A DNA stretch of 26,675 nucleotides from NCBI GenBank assembly GCA_050248375.1, contig JBFWSL010000014.1:1-26675 (forward strand), read 5' to 3'. Both the position numbers and the translations under genes were made by a program. The notes beneath the pieces were generated by a model. That model searched no databases and was not told the origin of the DNA. It worked only from the letters and a program-made list of their open reading frames with translations. The stretch comes from JAYZVT01 sp050248375 (GTDB lineage: Bacteria; Pseudomonadota; Alphaproteobacteria; Rhizobiales; Methyloligellaceae). Shown here one piece after another: positions 15,699-22,515 of the stretch. The stretch's first letter is position 1. Every line of letters starts with the position of its first letter.

Positions 15699-16157
15699 TT
15701 GGACTGGCGACATCTTTTCCTTGGCTTCAAGGGCCGCATCGGCCGCCAGCAATACTGGGCCGCGACGGTGATCATCGTCGCCGCGAGCATGATGCTGGGG
15801 TTCGCCGGCAGCGCGCTGCTGGTGCTGGCCAGCACGGCGGGACGGGCGGGCCTCGTGTTCGTCACGGTGCTCCTGCTCGCGGCCGTGATCTATCCCGCCG
15901 CAGCGGTTACGGTGAAGCGGCTTCACGACCGCGAGATGAGCGCCTGGTGGCTCATTCCCTTTTCCATCCTGCCGACGATCTTCCATGTGTGGGGTGATAT
16001 CATCGGCGGCGAGGACCGGATCGTCCCGGTCAGCGTGCTGTCCGCTATCTGTTCCGTCTGGGCCATCGTCGAACTCGGCTTCCTGAAGGGCACGGACGGA
16101 CCCAACGCCTATGGCACAGACCCGCTCGCCGGCAACCGGACCGACGCGGCATTCTGA
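15699..16157 (+). CDS. DUF805 family inner-membrane protein (first of two)
   Basis: This 152-residue protein starts at TTG 15699 behind a run of Gs (GGGGGG). The DUF805 pattern is clear: FKGRIGRQQYW at the N-terminus, hydrophobic segments at about 21-45 and 50-70, KRLHDREMSAWW, and the C-terminal GPNAYGTDPLAG. The family has no established biochemical role; members sit in the inner membrane. It lies between dapD and dapE, followed 15 bp later by a paralog sharing the same framework (MDWR...F..GRI.R). Co-transcription with lysine/DAP genes suggests an envelope link, but this is only context. Confidence 0.87.
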   Translation: MDWRHLFLGFKGRIGRQQYWAATVIIVAASMMLGFAGSALLVLASTAGRAGLVFVTVLLLAAVIYPAAAVTVKRLHDREMSAWWLIPFSILPTIFHVWGDIIGGEDRIVPVSVLSAICSVWAIVELGFLKGTDGPNAYGTDPLAGNRTDAAF

Positions 16158-16172
16158 GAAGGAGATTGGGAA

Positions 16173-16625
16173 ATGGACTGGCGCTATCTGTTTTTCGACT
16201 TCAACGGCCGCATCAGCCGCAAGCCCTGGTGGATTTGCGGGCTGATCCTGGTGGGCATCGCGCTGGCTTTCGGCACGGCCGCGGGCGCGACAGCGGTCCT
16301 GACCGGCGCGGAGGCGCTGGTAGGGATCGCCGCGATCATATTCGTGCTGGCGATCATGTATCCGTCCATGGCGCTGGGCGCCAAGCGGCTGCATGACCGC
16401 GGCAAGAGCGCCTGGTGGCTGATCCTGTTCTACGTCTTGCCGAACGTGCTGGAGGGTATCGGCGGCTATATCGGGGGTGAGGAAGGCGTATTGCCGCTTT
16501 CCGTCGCTGCCGGGGCGCTTGGCATCTGGGGCCTGGTGGAACTCGGCTTCCTCAAGGGCGAGCAGGGCCCCAACGCCTACGGCCCCGACCCGCTGGGCAG
16601 CACGCAGGCGGACGCTTCGCTGTAG
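16173..16625 (+). CDS. DUF805 family inner-membrane protein (second of two)
   Basis: This 150-residue paralog of the preceding gene starts at ATG 16173 with a strong GAAGGAG site upstream. Shared features: FNGRISRKPWW, two to four hydrophobic segments, AKRLHDRGKSAWWLILFYVL, an acidic GGYIGGEEG loop, and the C-terminal GPNAYGPDPLGS. It comes from tandem duplication or a retained ancient pair; the two differ mainly inside the membrane segments. It lies 16 bp before the likely dapE start. Function unknown. Confidence 0.87.
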   Translation: MDWRYLFFDFNGRISRKPWWICGLILVGIALAFGTAAGATAVLTGAEALVGIAAIIFVLAIMYPSMALGAKRLHDRGKSAWWLILFYVLPNVLEGIGGYIGGEEGVLPLSVAAGALGIWGLVELGFLKGEQGPNAYGPDPLGSTQADASL

Positions 16626-16641
16626 GCGGCGAGAGGACACA

Positions 16642-17853
16642 GTGGGCGCCATGACGCCGAACACCACGCCCGGCCCCCTGGAGATCGCCCAGGCGCTGAT
16701 CCGCTGCCCCAGCGTCACGCCCGTGGAGGGCGGCGCGCTCGATTATCTCGAACGGCTGCTGGGGAGCGCGGGCTTCACCTGCCGGCGGCTGAAATTCTCC
16801 GACAAGGACACGCCGGACGTCGACAACCTGTTCGCGCGCATCGGCTCCGGGAGCCCTCACATCTGTTTCGCGGGGCACACGGACGTGGTGCCGCCGGGCA
16901 ACGCGGCGCTGTGGACCCACCCTCCCTTCTCGGCCACCGTCGCGGACGGCGTGCTCTACGGCCGGGGAGCCGTTGACATGAAGGGCGCCGTCGCCTGCTT
17001 CGCGGCGGCCACGCTCGGCTATCTGAAGGCGAATGGCGGCCGGGCGCCCGGGTCCATCAGCTTCCTCATCACCGGAGACGAGGAATCGGTCGCCATCAAC
17101 GGCACGCGCAAGGTGCTGGACTGGATGGCGCGGAACGGCCACACGCCCGACCATTGCATCGTGGGCGAGCCATCCAACCCGAAGCGGCTCGGGGACGAGA
17201 TCAAGATCGGCCGGCGCGGCTCCGTGTCGGCGAGGATCACGGTCACCGGCAAGCAGGGGCATTCCGCCTACCCGCATCTCGCCAACAACCCGGTGCCGGG
17301 CATGGTGAAGCTGCTGGCGAGCTACATGGCGAGGCCGCTCGACAAGGGCACGAAGGCGTTCCAGCCCTCCCACATCGCGGTGACGGCGCTTGAAACCAAC
17401 AACACCGCGTTCAACGTCATCCCGGCCGCCATCTCGGCCAAGGTCAACATCCGCTTCAACACGAAGCACACGGCGGACGGGCTGCTGAAGATGCTGCGCG
17501 ACAAGGCGAGAGCCGCGCTCAAGGGCACGGGGCTCAAGTTCACCATCGAGGTGGAGCCCGTCAGCCATCCCTTCCTCACGGAATCGCCGGACCTTATCGG
17601 GCTGATGCAGGCGGCGGTGAAGGCGAGGACCCGGCGCAGCCCGAAGCTGTCCACGGGAGGCGGCACGTCGGACGCGCGCTTCATAAAGGACCACTGCCCG
17701 GTGATCGAGTTCGGGCTGGTGAACCGGACCATCCATCAGGTGGACGAACGCACACCCGTCCCGGACCTGACGGTCCTCACTGAAATCTATGGGGATTTTC
17801 TCGCCCGTTACTTTAGCGCATCATCCGGCCAGGTGGAATCGCCTAGCCGGTAA
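16642..17853 (+). CDS. dapE: Succinyl-diaminopimelate desuccinylase
   Basis: DapE hydrolyses N-succinyl-LL-DAP to LL-DAP and succinate, following DapD and the aminotransferase step on the way to lysine and meso-DAP. It is an M20-family di-zinc enzyme. With the GTG at 16642 (GAGAGG five bases upstream) it has 403 residues; ATG 16651 is the alternative. Zinc ligands and catalytic residues are visible: FAGHTDVVPPG (His79, Asp81), GRGAVDMKGA (Asp112), ITGDEES (Glu147/Glu148), then GEPSN and the dimerisation domain with GKQGHSAYPHLANNP, and finally STGGGTSDARF and the NRTIHQVDE zinc ligand. A short non-conserved tail follows ARYF. A terminator-like hairpin lies about 175 bp downstream. Confidence 0.96.
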   Translation: MGAMTPNTTPGPLEIAQALIRCPSVTPVEGGALDYLERLLGSAGFTCRRLKFSDKDTPDVDNLFARIGSGSPHICFAGHTDVVPPGNAALWTHPPFSATVADGVLYGRGAVDMKGAVACFAAATLGYLKANGGRAPGSISFLITGDEESVAINGTRKVLDWMARNGHTPDHCIVGEPSNPKRLGDEIKIGRRGSVSARITVTGKQGHSAYPHLANNPVPGMVKLLASYMARPLDKGTKAFQPSHIAVTALETNNTAFNVIPAAISAKVNIRFNTKHTADGLLKMLRDKARAALKGTGLKFTIEVEPVSHPFLTESPDLIGLMQAAVKARTRRSPKLSTGGGTSDARFIKDHCPVIEFGLVNRTIHQVDERTPVPDLTVLTEIYGDFLARYFSASSGQVESPSR

Positions 17854-17927
17854 GATGATGCGCTAGCGCCACGCGTGGCAAGCGTTGACGGGGTAGCGGG
17901 CCTCGTCCCCCAAGGGTTTGAGACTTC

Positions 17928-17991
17928 CGAAACCCCGGCCTTGAGCCGGGTCCAATCGCTGTGGACCCCGGGCCTTTGCCCGGGGTTTCGG
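17928..17991. repeat. Class 2 + class 1 palindromic repeat pair
   Basis: A class 2 element (CGAAACCCCGGC...GCCGGGTCC, 17928-17953) is followed by a class 1 element (GGACCCCGGG...CCCGGGGTTTCGG, 17963-17991), separated by 9 bp. It lies 74 bp after the dapE stop. Confidence 0.85.
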
Positions 17992-18028
17992 CGACCATTG
18001 ATGCCAGCCGCCGCCCTTAACCATGTTT

Positions 18029-18050
18029 CGGGCCGTTCGTGGCCCGTTTT
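18029..18050 (+). terminator. Possible rho-independent terminator of the dapD-dapE operon
   Basis: CGGGCC, a 6-nt loop, GGCCCG and then TTTT form a compact GC stem with a short T-run on the plus strand, 175 bp after dapE. The stem is only 6 bp, so strength is uncertain. Confidence 0.45.
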
Positions 18051-18076
18051 CGCAGGCAGGATTAACCTTATTCCCG

Positions 18077-18168
18077 CCCGGGGCTACCGCTCCGGGATAG
18101 TGCGGAGTTGCCCCTCGTCAGGGGCAAGTTCGATCAGGGGAGGGCCGTGCCGATGCGGGCGCGGCCCT
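18077..18168 (+). ncRNA. Candidate structured RNA or hairpin cluster of unknown identity
   Basis: Three successive hairpins lie in about 90 nt: CCCGG/CCGGG (18077-18096), TTGCCCCT/AGGGGCAA with a CGTC loop (18108-18127), and AGGGCCGTGC pairing with GCGCGGCCCT (18141-18168, one G-U pair that forms only in plus-strand RNA). CTTCTGTT follows the last. I recognise no known RNA family and see no good promoter. It may be a small RNA, part of the 3' region of dapE, or just GC-rich palindromes. Confidence 0.25.
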
Positions 18169-18217
18169 CTTCTGTTCGGCAAATGCCGGTCCTGTTTCAA
18201 CGCCGGCCTTCCAGGCC

Positions 18218-18859
18218 TTATCCGCCCGCCCGCCGCAGCTCGCTCTTCACCAGGTCCAGAAGCTGCTGGCGCCCCAGAGACGTCAACGGCTTGCCGTTGA
18301 CGAAAAAGGTTGGGGTGGCGCGTACTTTCGCGGTGACGATATCCGCCTTGTCCCGGTTCAGTATGGCGGTGATGTCGGGCCGGTTCATTTCCTCCCTCGC
18401 CTTGGCGATGTCGAGGCCGGCATTGCCCGCCGCCGTCCAGGCGGCGAGAATATTAGGCGTGTGGTGCGCGGCCCAGACCGGCTGTGTCTCCATCAGCTTG
18501 TCCAATACAGGCGCGAACTTGCCCTGCAGCCTCGCTGTCTCGAGGATGCGCACCGCTTCCTCCGAAACGTCATGGAAAGGGGCATAGCGCAGCACCAGCC
18601 GCACATCGTCGGGGTGATCCCGCAGTATCTGCTTCACGAAGGGATAAACCGCCCGGCAGGATTCACAGGCCGGGTCGAAGAACTCCACGATAGTCACCGC
18701 TGCCTTGGCGGGACCAAAGGCCGGCGAATGAGGCCGCTCCAGATATTCCGGCACACTCGCCACCGGCCCTGATGCGTTGCGGTCATACAGGAACGTCGCG
18801 GTGGCGAAGAGGGCAACCGTGACCGCAACGACTGCGAAGACAATCTGACGCCGGTTCAT
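18218..18859 (-). CDS. DsbA-like thiol:disulfide oxidoreductase
   Basis: This 213-residue thioredoxin-fold protein has an N-terminal membrane anchor or signal (about 5-24). The redox motif is CESC (65-68) in VEFFDPACESCRAVYP, and the cis-proline loop is ATPTFFVNG (Pro183); a DsbA-type helical insert lies between. It is expected to act in the periplasm, making or rearranging disulfides with the DsbB-like partner encoded just upstream. The ATG at 18859 has AGGAGGT in good position and overlaps the dsbB stop by 4 bp (ATGA), so the two are translationally coupled. It is last in the MerR-controlled operon. It could instead act as a reductase or isomerase; CESC does not decide this. Confidence 0.88.
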   Translation of the reverse strand: MNRRQIVFAVVAVTVALFATATFLYDRNASGPVASVPEYLERPHSPAFGPAKAAVTIVEFFDPACESCRAVYPFVKQILRDHPDDVRLVLRYAPFHDVSEEAVRILETARLQGKFAPVLDKLMETQPVWAAHHTPNILAAWTAAGNAGLDIAKAREEMNRPDITAILNRDKADIVTAKVRATPTFFVNGKPLTSLGRQQLLDLVKSELRRAGG

Positions 18860-19320
18860 CCGGACCTCCTGGCGGCAAACACGAGAAACAGGGAAATGGC
18901 TGCGAAGGCTGCGAAGGAGAGGACTGGCAATGGCACAACTCCATGAAGGGTCATCTCCTCGCCCGAGCAGGACGGGCCGGTTCGCGTGCAAGGCTGCAGC
19001 GCCTTTGCAACGAGGCCGTAATAGACGAGGATGTGGTAGCCGGCGGCGGCGGTCCCGGCCAGGCTGAGCGGCAACGCATATACCCACGCCGCGCCGTCGG
19101 AGCGGAAGCAGGCAATACCCAGCAGCAAGGCGAGCGGAAACATGCAGATGCGCTGATACCAGCACAACAGGCAGGGTGTCTGTCCCATGATTTCGCCAAC
19201 GAAAAGCGCACCCGCGCTCGCCGTCAGCGCGACGATCCAGGCTGCCAGCATGGCCAGCCAGACATTGCCGGTTTTGCGTGCCCCCAGTTTACCTGCGCTG
19301 TGGTGTGTGCTTGCGAGCAT
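18856..19320 (-). CDS. DsbB-like disulfide bond formation protein B
   Basis: This 154-residue four-helix inner-membrane quinone-linked oxidase re-oxidises its DsbA. The first periplasmic loop carries TPCLLCWYQR (Cys50, Cys53), the family signature, and the second CTRTGPSCSG (Cys111, Cys118). Membrane segments lie at about 20-42, 57-73, 78-98 and 127-150. It ends by overlapping the dsbA-like gene and begins 37 bp after the DUF411 gene. Its place in a metal-responsive operon, not beside a housekeeping dsbA, suggests a dedicated pair for proteins of this operon or for repair of metal-damaged thiols. That is inference. Confidence 0.9.
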   Translation of the reverse strand: MLASTHHSAGKLGARKTGNVWLAMLAAWIVALTASAGALFVGEIMGQTPCLLCWYQRICMFPLALLLGIACFRSDGAAWVYALPLSLAGTAAAGYHILVYYGLVAKALQPCTRTGPSCSGEEMTLHGVVPLPVLSFAAFAAISLFLVFAARRSG

Positions 19321-19357
19321 CCGCTTGCGTCCTCAGGGTCCGGCGAGCCACGGGGCG

Positions 19358-19825
19358 TCACCGGTAGCTGGCATAAACTTCCGTGGCGCCGTCCTTGCGA
19401 AGCAGAAGGACATCGTAGGGCTCGCGCTTGTCGCCAGTGTCCATGCCGGGCGAACCGAGCGGCATGTCGGGAACCGTCAGGCCGATGGCGTCCGGCCGTT
19501 CCGCAAGCAGCCGCCGTATCTCACGCACCGGCACATGACCTTCGACCACATAGCCCCCTATACGCCCGGTATGACAGGAGGTCAGGCCCGGCCTGAGGCC
19601 AGCCTTCATCTTGGCCTGCATCAGCGTCCCCATCGCGACATTGCTGGACGAAACCTCGAAGCCCGCCTCGCGGAGATACTCGATCCAGATCACGCAGCAG
19701 CCGCAGCCCGACGTGGTCAGCACTTCCATCTTTTCACCAGCCCGGACCGCCGTGGCCGCGAACAGTGTGGCGGCCAAGGCCAGCCCCGCAAGGGCGCTAA
19801 GACTTCCTGTGCGCCGATCTCTCAT
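19358..19825 (-). CDS. DUF411 domain-containing periplasmic metal-binding protein
   Basis: This 155-residue protein has a signal peptide (MRDRRTG then hydrophobic 8-25, TAVRA before cleavage). The DUF411 pattern is complete: SGCGCC (41-44) followed by W, SCHTG (Cys84, His85), GYVVEGHVP (91-99) and MPLGSPGM (121-128), then EPYDVLLL. DUF411 proteins are predicted metal binders often found with copper or other heavy-metal resistance genes; no reaction is established to my knowledge. The start at 19825 gives the signal peptide and sits 4 bp after the CDF stop; the open frame continues upstream but only inside the CDF gene. The Cys/His/Met residues are likely periplasmic metal ligands. Confidence 0.87.
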   Translation of the reverse strand: MRDRRTGSLSALAGLALAATLFAATAVRAGEKMEVLTTSGCGCCVIWIEYLREAGFEVSSSNVAMGTLMQAKMKAGLRPGLTSCHTGRIGGYVVEGHVPVREIRRLLAERPDAIGLTVPDMPLGSPGMDTGDKREPYDVLLLRKDGATEVYASYR

Positions 19826-19829
19826 GACG

Positions 19830-20480
19830 CTACTCCGCCGCCGCTGGCAGACCAGCCTGGCGCAATTCAGCCGAGGCGTGCCGGACGACCACCCACGCGC
19901 CCTGAATGGCCAGAGTTCCCATGACCGCCGCGACGACGACATCGGGCCATCCGGTGCCGGTGCCGAAGACGCCCAGCGCCGCGAGCATGACCGCGAAGTT
20001 CCCGATCACGTCGTTGCGCGAGCACAGCCAGACCGAGCGCATGTTCGAATCGCCTTCCCGGTATGCCCACAGCATTGCGAATACGGCCGCGTTGGCAAGG
20101 AGCGCGGCAAATCCGACCGCCCCCATGGTCATTGCGTGAGGCAATGTGCCCTGCATCGCGTGCCACAGGGTCGCGCCAAGCACCCAGAGCCCGAACAGGC
20201 CCATGGTCGCGCCCTTTACCAGAGCCGCCGTGGCGCGGTAGCGCAGGGCCATTCCGACCACAAACAGGCTGATGCCGTAATTCCCGGCGTCGGCCAGGAA
20301 ATCGAGGGCGTCGGCTTGCAGCGACACCGACCCCGCCGTCAGGCCAGCCAGGATTTCGACCAGAAACATGGCCGCATTGATGACCAGAACAGCCCAGAGC
20401 ACCCGGCGGTAGCGGGCATCGTGTTGCCGCTGTTCCAATGCGTTGCCGTGATGGGAGTGGTCGCAGCAATGGGTGCCCAT
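19830..20480 (-). CDS. CDF-type cation transporter with a Cys in the TM5 metal site
   Basis: This 216-residue six-helix protein of the cation diffusion facilitator superfamily lacks the usual C-terminal cytoplasmic domain. The N-terminus carries CCDHSHH (5-11), a soft-metal-binding look. TM2 has DALDFLADAGNYG (Asp60xxxAsp64) and TM5 has WLCSRNDVIGN (Cys153xxxAsp157), where zinc CDFs such as YiiP have HxxxD. The replacement of His by Cys suggests preference for soft metals (Cd, Pb, Hg, perhaps Cu) over zinc, by inference. It would export the metal from cytoplasm to periplasm. First gene of the operon, directly behind the MerR-type operator. The substrate needs testing. Confidence 0.85.
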   Translation of the reverse strand: MGTHCCDHSHHGNALEQRQHDARYRRVLWAVLVINAAMFLVEILAGLTAGSVSLQADALDFLADAGNYGISLFVVGMALRYRATAALVKGATMGLFGLWVLGATLWHAMQGTLPHAMTMGAVGFAALLANAAVFAMLWAYREGDSNMRSVWLCSRNDVIGNFAVMLAALGVFGTGTGWPDVVVAAVMGTLAIQGAWVVVRHASAELRQAGLPAAAE

Positions 20481-20518
20481 AAAGTCCTCTCATGAACCCT
20501 GTCCGTCTTCACATGGAG

Positions 20519-20540
20519 CCTATAGTTACTATAGGGTCAA
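20519..20540 (-). promoter_or_regulatory. MerR-family operator/promoter (PbrR/CadR/ZntR-like)
   Basis: The perfect palindrome CCTATAGTTACTATAGG (20519-20535: 8-bp arms, one centre base) abuts TTGACC on the minus strand (20540-20535). This layout, TTGACC with a dyad starting at its last bases, matches promoters of Pb/Cd/Zn-sensing MerR proteins, which have a dyad inside a 19-20 bp spacer. The -10 at that spacing is poor (CATGTG), as expected for activator-dependent promoters. It drives the CDF operon and probably represses the divergent regulator gene too. Confidence 0.8.
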
Positions 20541-20543
20541 GCC

Positions 20544-20972
20544 ATGACAGGCAGAATGACACTCACCATTGGCGATCTTGCCCGGGCGACGGACACCAAG
20601 ATCGTCACCATCCGCTACTACGAGAAGGCTGGTCTGCTCCCTCCGCCAGGGCGCACTGCCGGCAACTACCGGGCATATGAGCCACGCCATCTCGAACAGC
20701 TCGGCTTCATCCGGCGCTGCCGGGATCTCGGCTTCACCCTGGATCAGGTCCGCGACCTGCTGCGCCTGTCATCCAGCGAAGACAAGGACTGCACCGAGGT
20801 CGACCGTATCGCGGCGGAACATCTGGCTGGCGTCGAAAGAAAGATTGCCGGTCTCCAGCAGCTCGCCCGCCAGTTGAGGCGGATCAGCAGTCTCTGCCAG
20901 GGAGGCGGGCGCATCGCCGACTGCCGCATCATCGGAGCCCTGTCGCCGCAGGAAGGCGAAGGCACAGGCTGA
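20544..20972 (+). CDS. MerR-family heavy-metal-responsive regulator (PbrR/CadR-like)
   Basis: This 142-residue regulator has the winged-helix MerR DNA-binding domain (TIGDLARATDTKIVTIRYYE, GNYRAYEPRHLEQLGFIRRC), a dimerisation helix (about 84-115) and a C-terminal metal loop. Cysteines 83, 118 and 127 are spaced 35 and 9, the spacing I recall for the Pb(II) sensor PbrR. CQGGGRIADCRII is typical of the Pb/Cd branch. It would bind the palindrome at 20519-20535 and untwist the promoter of the CDF operon when metal is bound. Start: ATG 20544, or ATG 20556 nearer the conserved domain; the first is only 3 bp from the minus-strand -35. The metal (Pb, Cd, Zn, Hg) is inferred. Confidence 0.9.
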   Translation: MTGRMTLTIGDLARATDTKIVTIRYYEKAGLLPPPGRTAGNYRAYEPRHLEQLGFIRRCRDLGFTLDQVRDLLRLSSSEDKDCTEVDRIAAEHLAGVERKIAGLQQLARQLRRISSLCQGGGRIADCRIIGALSPQEGEGTG

Positions 20973-20978
20973 AAGTCA

Positions 20979-21000
20979 CCGGCCTGGAGCGCAAGGCCGG
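20979..21000. terminator. Possible hairpin between convergent merR and truA
   Basis: CCGGCCT and AGGCCGG form a 7-bp stem with an 8-nt loop in the 40-bp gap between the two convergent genes. No T-run follows on either strand, so termination is only plausible by position. Confidence 0.3.
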
Positions 21001-21012
21001 GTTCGCACAGAC

Positions 21013-21750
21013 CTAGTAGTCCACCTTCACCAGATACAGCCCGTGGGGCGGCGCCAGCGCGCCGCAGCCTGAGCGGTCGCGGGCATCCAGCGCGGTCTTC
21101 AGGTCCTGGGCTGTCCACCTGCCCTCTCCCACCAGCTTCAGCGAGCCGGCGATGGAGCGCACCTGATGATGCAGGAAGGAGCGGGCGGAAGCGGCGACAT
21201 GGATCTCCGCGGCCACACGTGAAACATCCAGGCGGTCCAGCGTCTTCACCGGCGATTTCGCCTGGCACTGGACGGAGCGGAAGGTGGTGAAGTCGTGGTT
21301 GCCGACGAGGAGCCGCGCCGCCTCGTGCATGGCGGCGGCATCGAGGGAACGCGGCACCTGCCAGGCGCGGTCCCGCTCGAGCGCCAGCGGCGCGCGGCGG
21401 TCGACGATGCGGTAGAGATAGTGACGCGCCTTCGCCGAGAAGCGGGCGTCGAAGCCGTCGGGGGCCGGCGCGCACTCGACGACGGCGACGGGGTGCGGGC
21501 GCAGATGGGCGTTGACGGCGTCGCGGACGGTATCGGCGGGCCAGTCCTTCGCCAGGTCGAAATGGGCCACCTGCCCCAGCGCATGGACGCCCGCGTCGGT
21601 GCGGCCGGCGCCGGAAGGGATCACCGCCTCGCCGCAGAAGGCCTGGATGGCCTCGGCAAGGCGGCCCTGCACGGAGGGGCCGTTGTCCTGCACCTGCCAG
21701 CCGACGAAGGGCGTGCCGTCATACTCGATGGTGGCGCGGTAGCGGGGCAT
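21013..21750 (-). CDS. truA: tRNA pseudouridine(38-40) synthase
   Basis: TruA makes pseudouridine at positions 38-40 in the tRNA anticodon stem. The 245-residue protein starts MPRYRATIEYDGTPFVGWQV, carries the catalytic Asp52 in GAGRTDAGVHALGQ, and has the conserved HYLYRI, NHDFTTFR and FLHHQVRSIAGSL blocks of the family. It is the last gene in the minus-strand def ... fmt ... truA run, after a 222-bp gap from the GNAT gene that holds only hairpin-rich repeat DNA. Length and motifs are complete. Confidence 0.97.
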   Translation of the reverse strand: MPRYRATIEYDGTPFVGWQVQDNGPSVQGRLAEAIQAFCGEAVIPSGAGRTDAGVHALGQVAHFDLAKDWPADTVRDAVNAHLRPHPVAVVECAPAPDGFDARFSAKARHYLYRIVDRRAPLALERDRAWQVPRSLDAAAMHEAARLLVGNHDFTTFRSVQCQAKSPVKTLDRLDVSRVAAEIHVAASARSFLHHQVRSIAGSLKLVGEGRWTAQDLKTALDARDRSGCGALAPPHGLYLVKVDY

Positions 21751-21803
21751 GGCTGGTCACTCCGTCACTTTATTACCAGGCGCGGGGCAGCTTGCAGGGG
21801 CTA

Positions 21804-21943
21804 CCCTCCCCTCGACGGGGAGGGTCGGACCGCCATTGGGCGGTCCGGGGTGGGGTGTGCCTCCACGACCGGCTTTGCCACCCCCACCCCGCCGCGGCTG
21901 GCCGCGGCCGACCACCCCCGACAAGGGGGAGGTGGAGAACTGA
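21804..21943. repeat. Hairpin-rich intergenic repeat (CCCTCCCC/GGGGAGGG type)
   Basis: It holds several perfect short inverted repeats in series: CCCTCCCC/GGGGAGGG (21804-21824), GGACCGCC/GGCGGTCC with loop ATTG (21827-21846), a CCGCGG pair around 21892-21907, and CCCCC/GGGGG just before 21940. This is a different family from the GGACCCCGGG elements. It fills the gap between the GNAT gene and truA; no gene is visible there. Confidence 0.75.
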
Positions 21944-21972
21944 CGGCGATGCCGGAAAACCAAGACGCCGGC

Positions 21973-22515
21973 TCAGGCCTGCGGCTCGAGCTCCAGGAAG
22001 GCGTCGGGCTCGCACAGGCGCCCGGCGAGCGGCGGGGCGGCGTGGGTCATGTCGATGAGCTGCAGCGCGTCGCCCGTGTAGCGGGAAACGAGGCCGGAGG
22101 CCTCGCGGGCGCTGAAGCCGAAGCGGCCGTAATAGCCGGGATCGCCGACCACCACCGCATGAGTGAGGCCGAGGCCGAGACAGACGTCCATGCCGGAATA
22201 GACGAGGGTCGCGCCGATGCCCTGGCGCTGGCGCTCCGGCGCGACGGCGAGCGGCGCGAGCCAGGCGATGTCGAGGGAACGGGCGCTTTCCTGCACCACG
22301 GCGCGGGTGAGCGCCACATGGCCGACGATCTCGCCGGCGGCGTCCGCGACCAGCGAGACGATGAGATCGTCGCCGCCGCGCAGGCGCCGCAGCAGGCGGG
22401 CCTCGGCCTCGCCGCCAAAGGCGGCGCACAGCAGAGCTTCCACGGCCTTGTGGTCGCGGTCGGTCTCCGCCCGGATCTGGATGCCAACACCGCCGTCGCA
22501 GTTCACCGATTTCAT
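21973..22515 (-). CDS. GNAT family N-acetyltransferase
   Basis: This 180-residue protein of the GNAT superfamily transfers acetyl from acetyl-CoA to an amine. The acetyl-CoA loop is visible as ERQRQGIGATLV (about 94-105), preceded by the beta-4 strand LAPLAVAP and followed by VVVGDPGYYGRFGF, a pattern shared with YhbS-like predicted acetyltransferases. The substrate is unknown. The ATG at 22515 overlaps the fmt stop by 4 bp (ATGA), so it is translationally coupled to fmt; longer open frame upstream lies inside fmt. A role near N-formyl-methionine or ribosomal proteins is not supported beyond position. Confidence 0.88.
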   Translation of the reverse strand: MKSVNCDGGVGIQIRAETDRDHKAVEALLCAAFGGEAEARLLRRLRGGDDLIVSLVADAAGEIVGHVALTRAVVQESARSLDIAWLAPLAVAPERQRQGIGATLVYSGMDVCLGLGLTHAVVVGDPGYYGRFGFSAREASGLVSRYTGDALQLIDMTHAAPPLAGRLCEPDAFLELEPQA

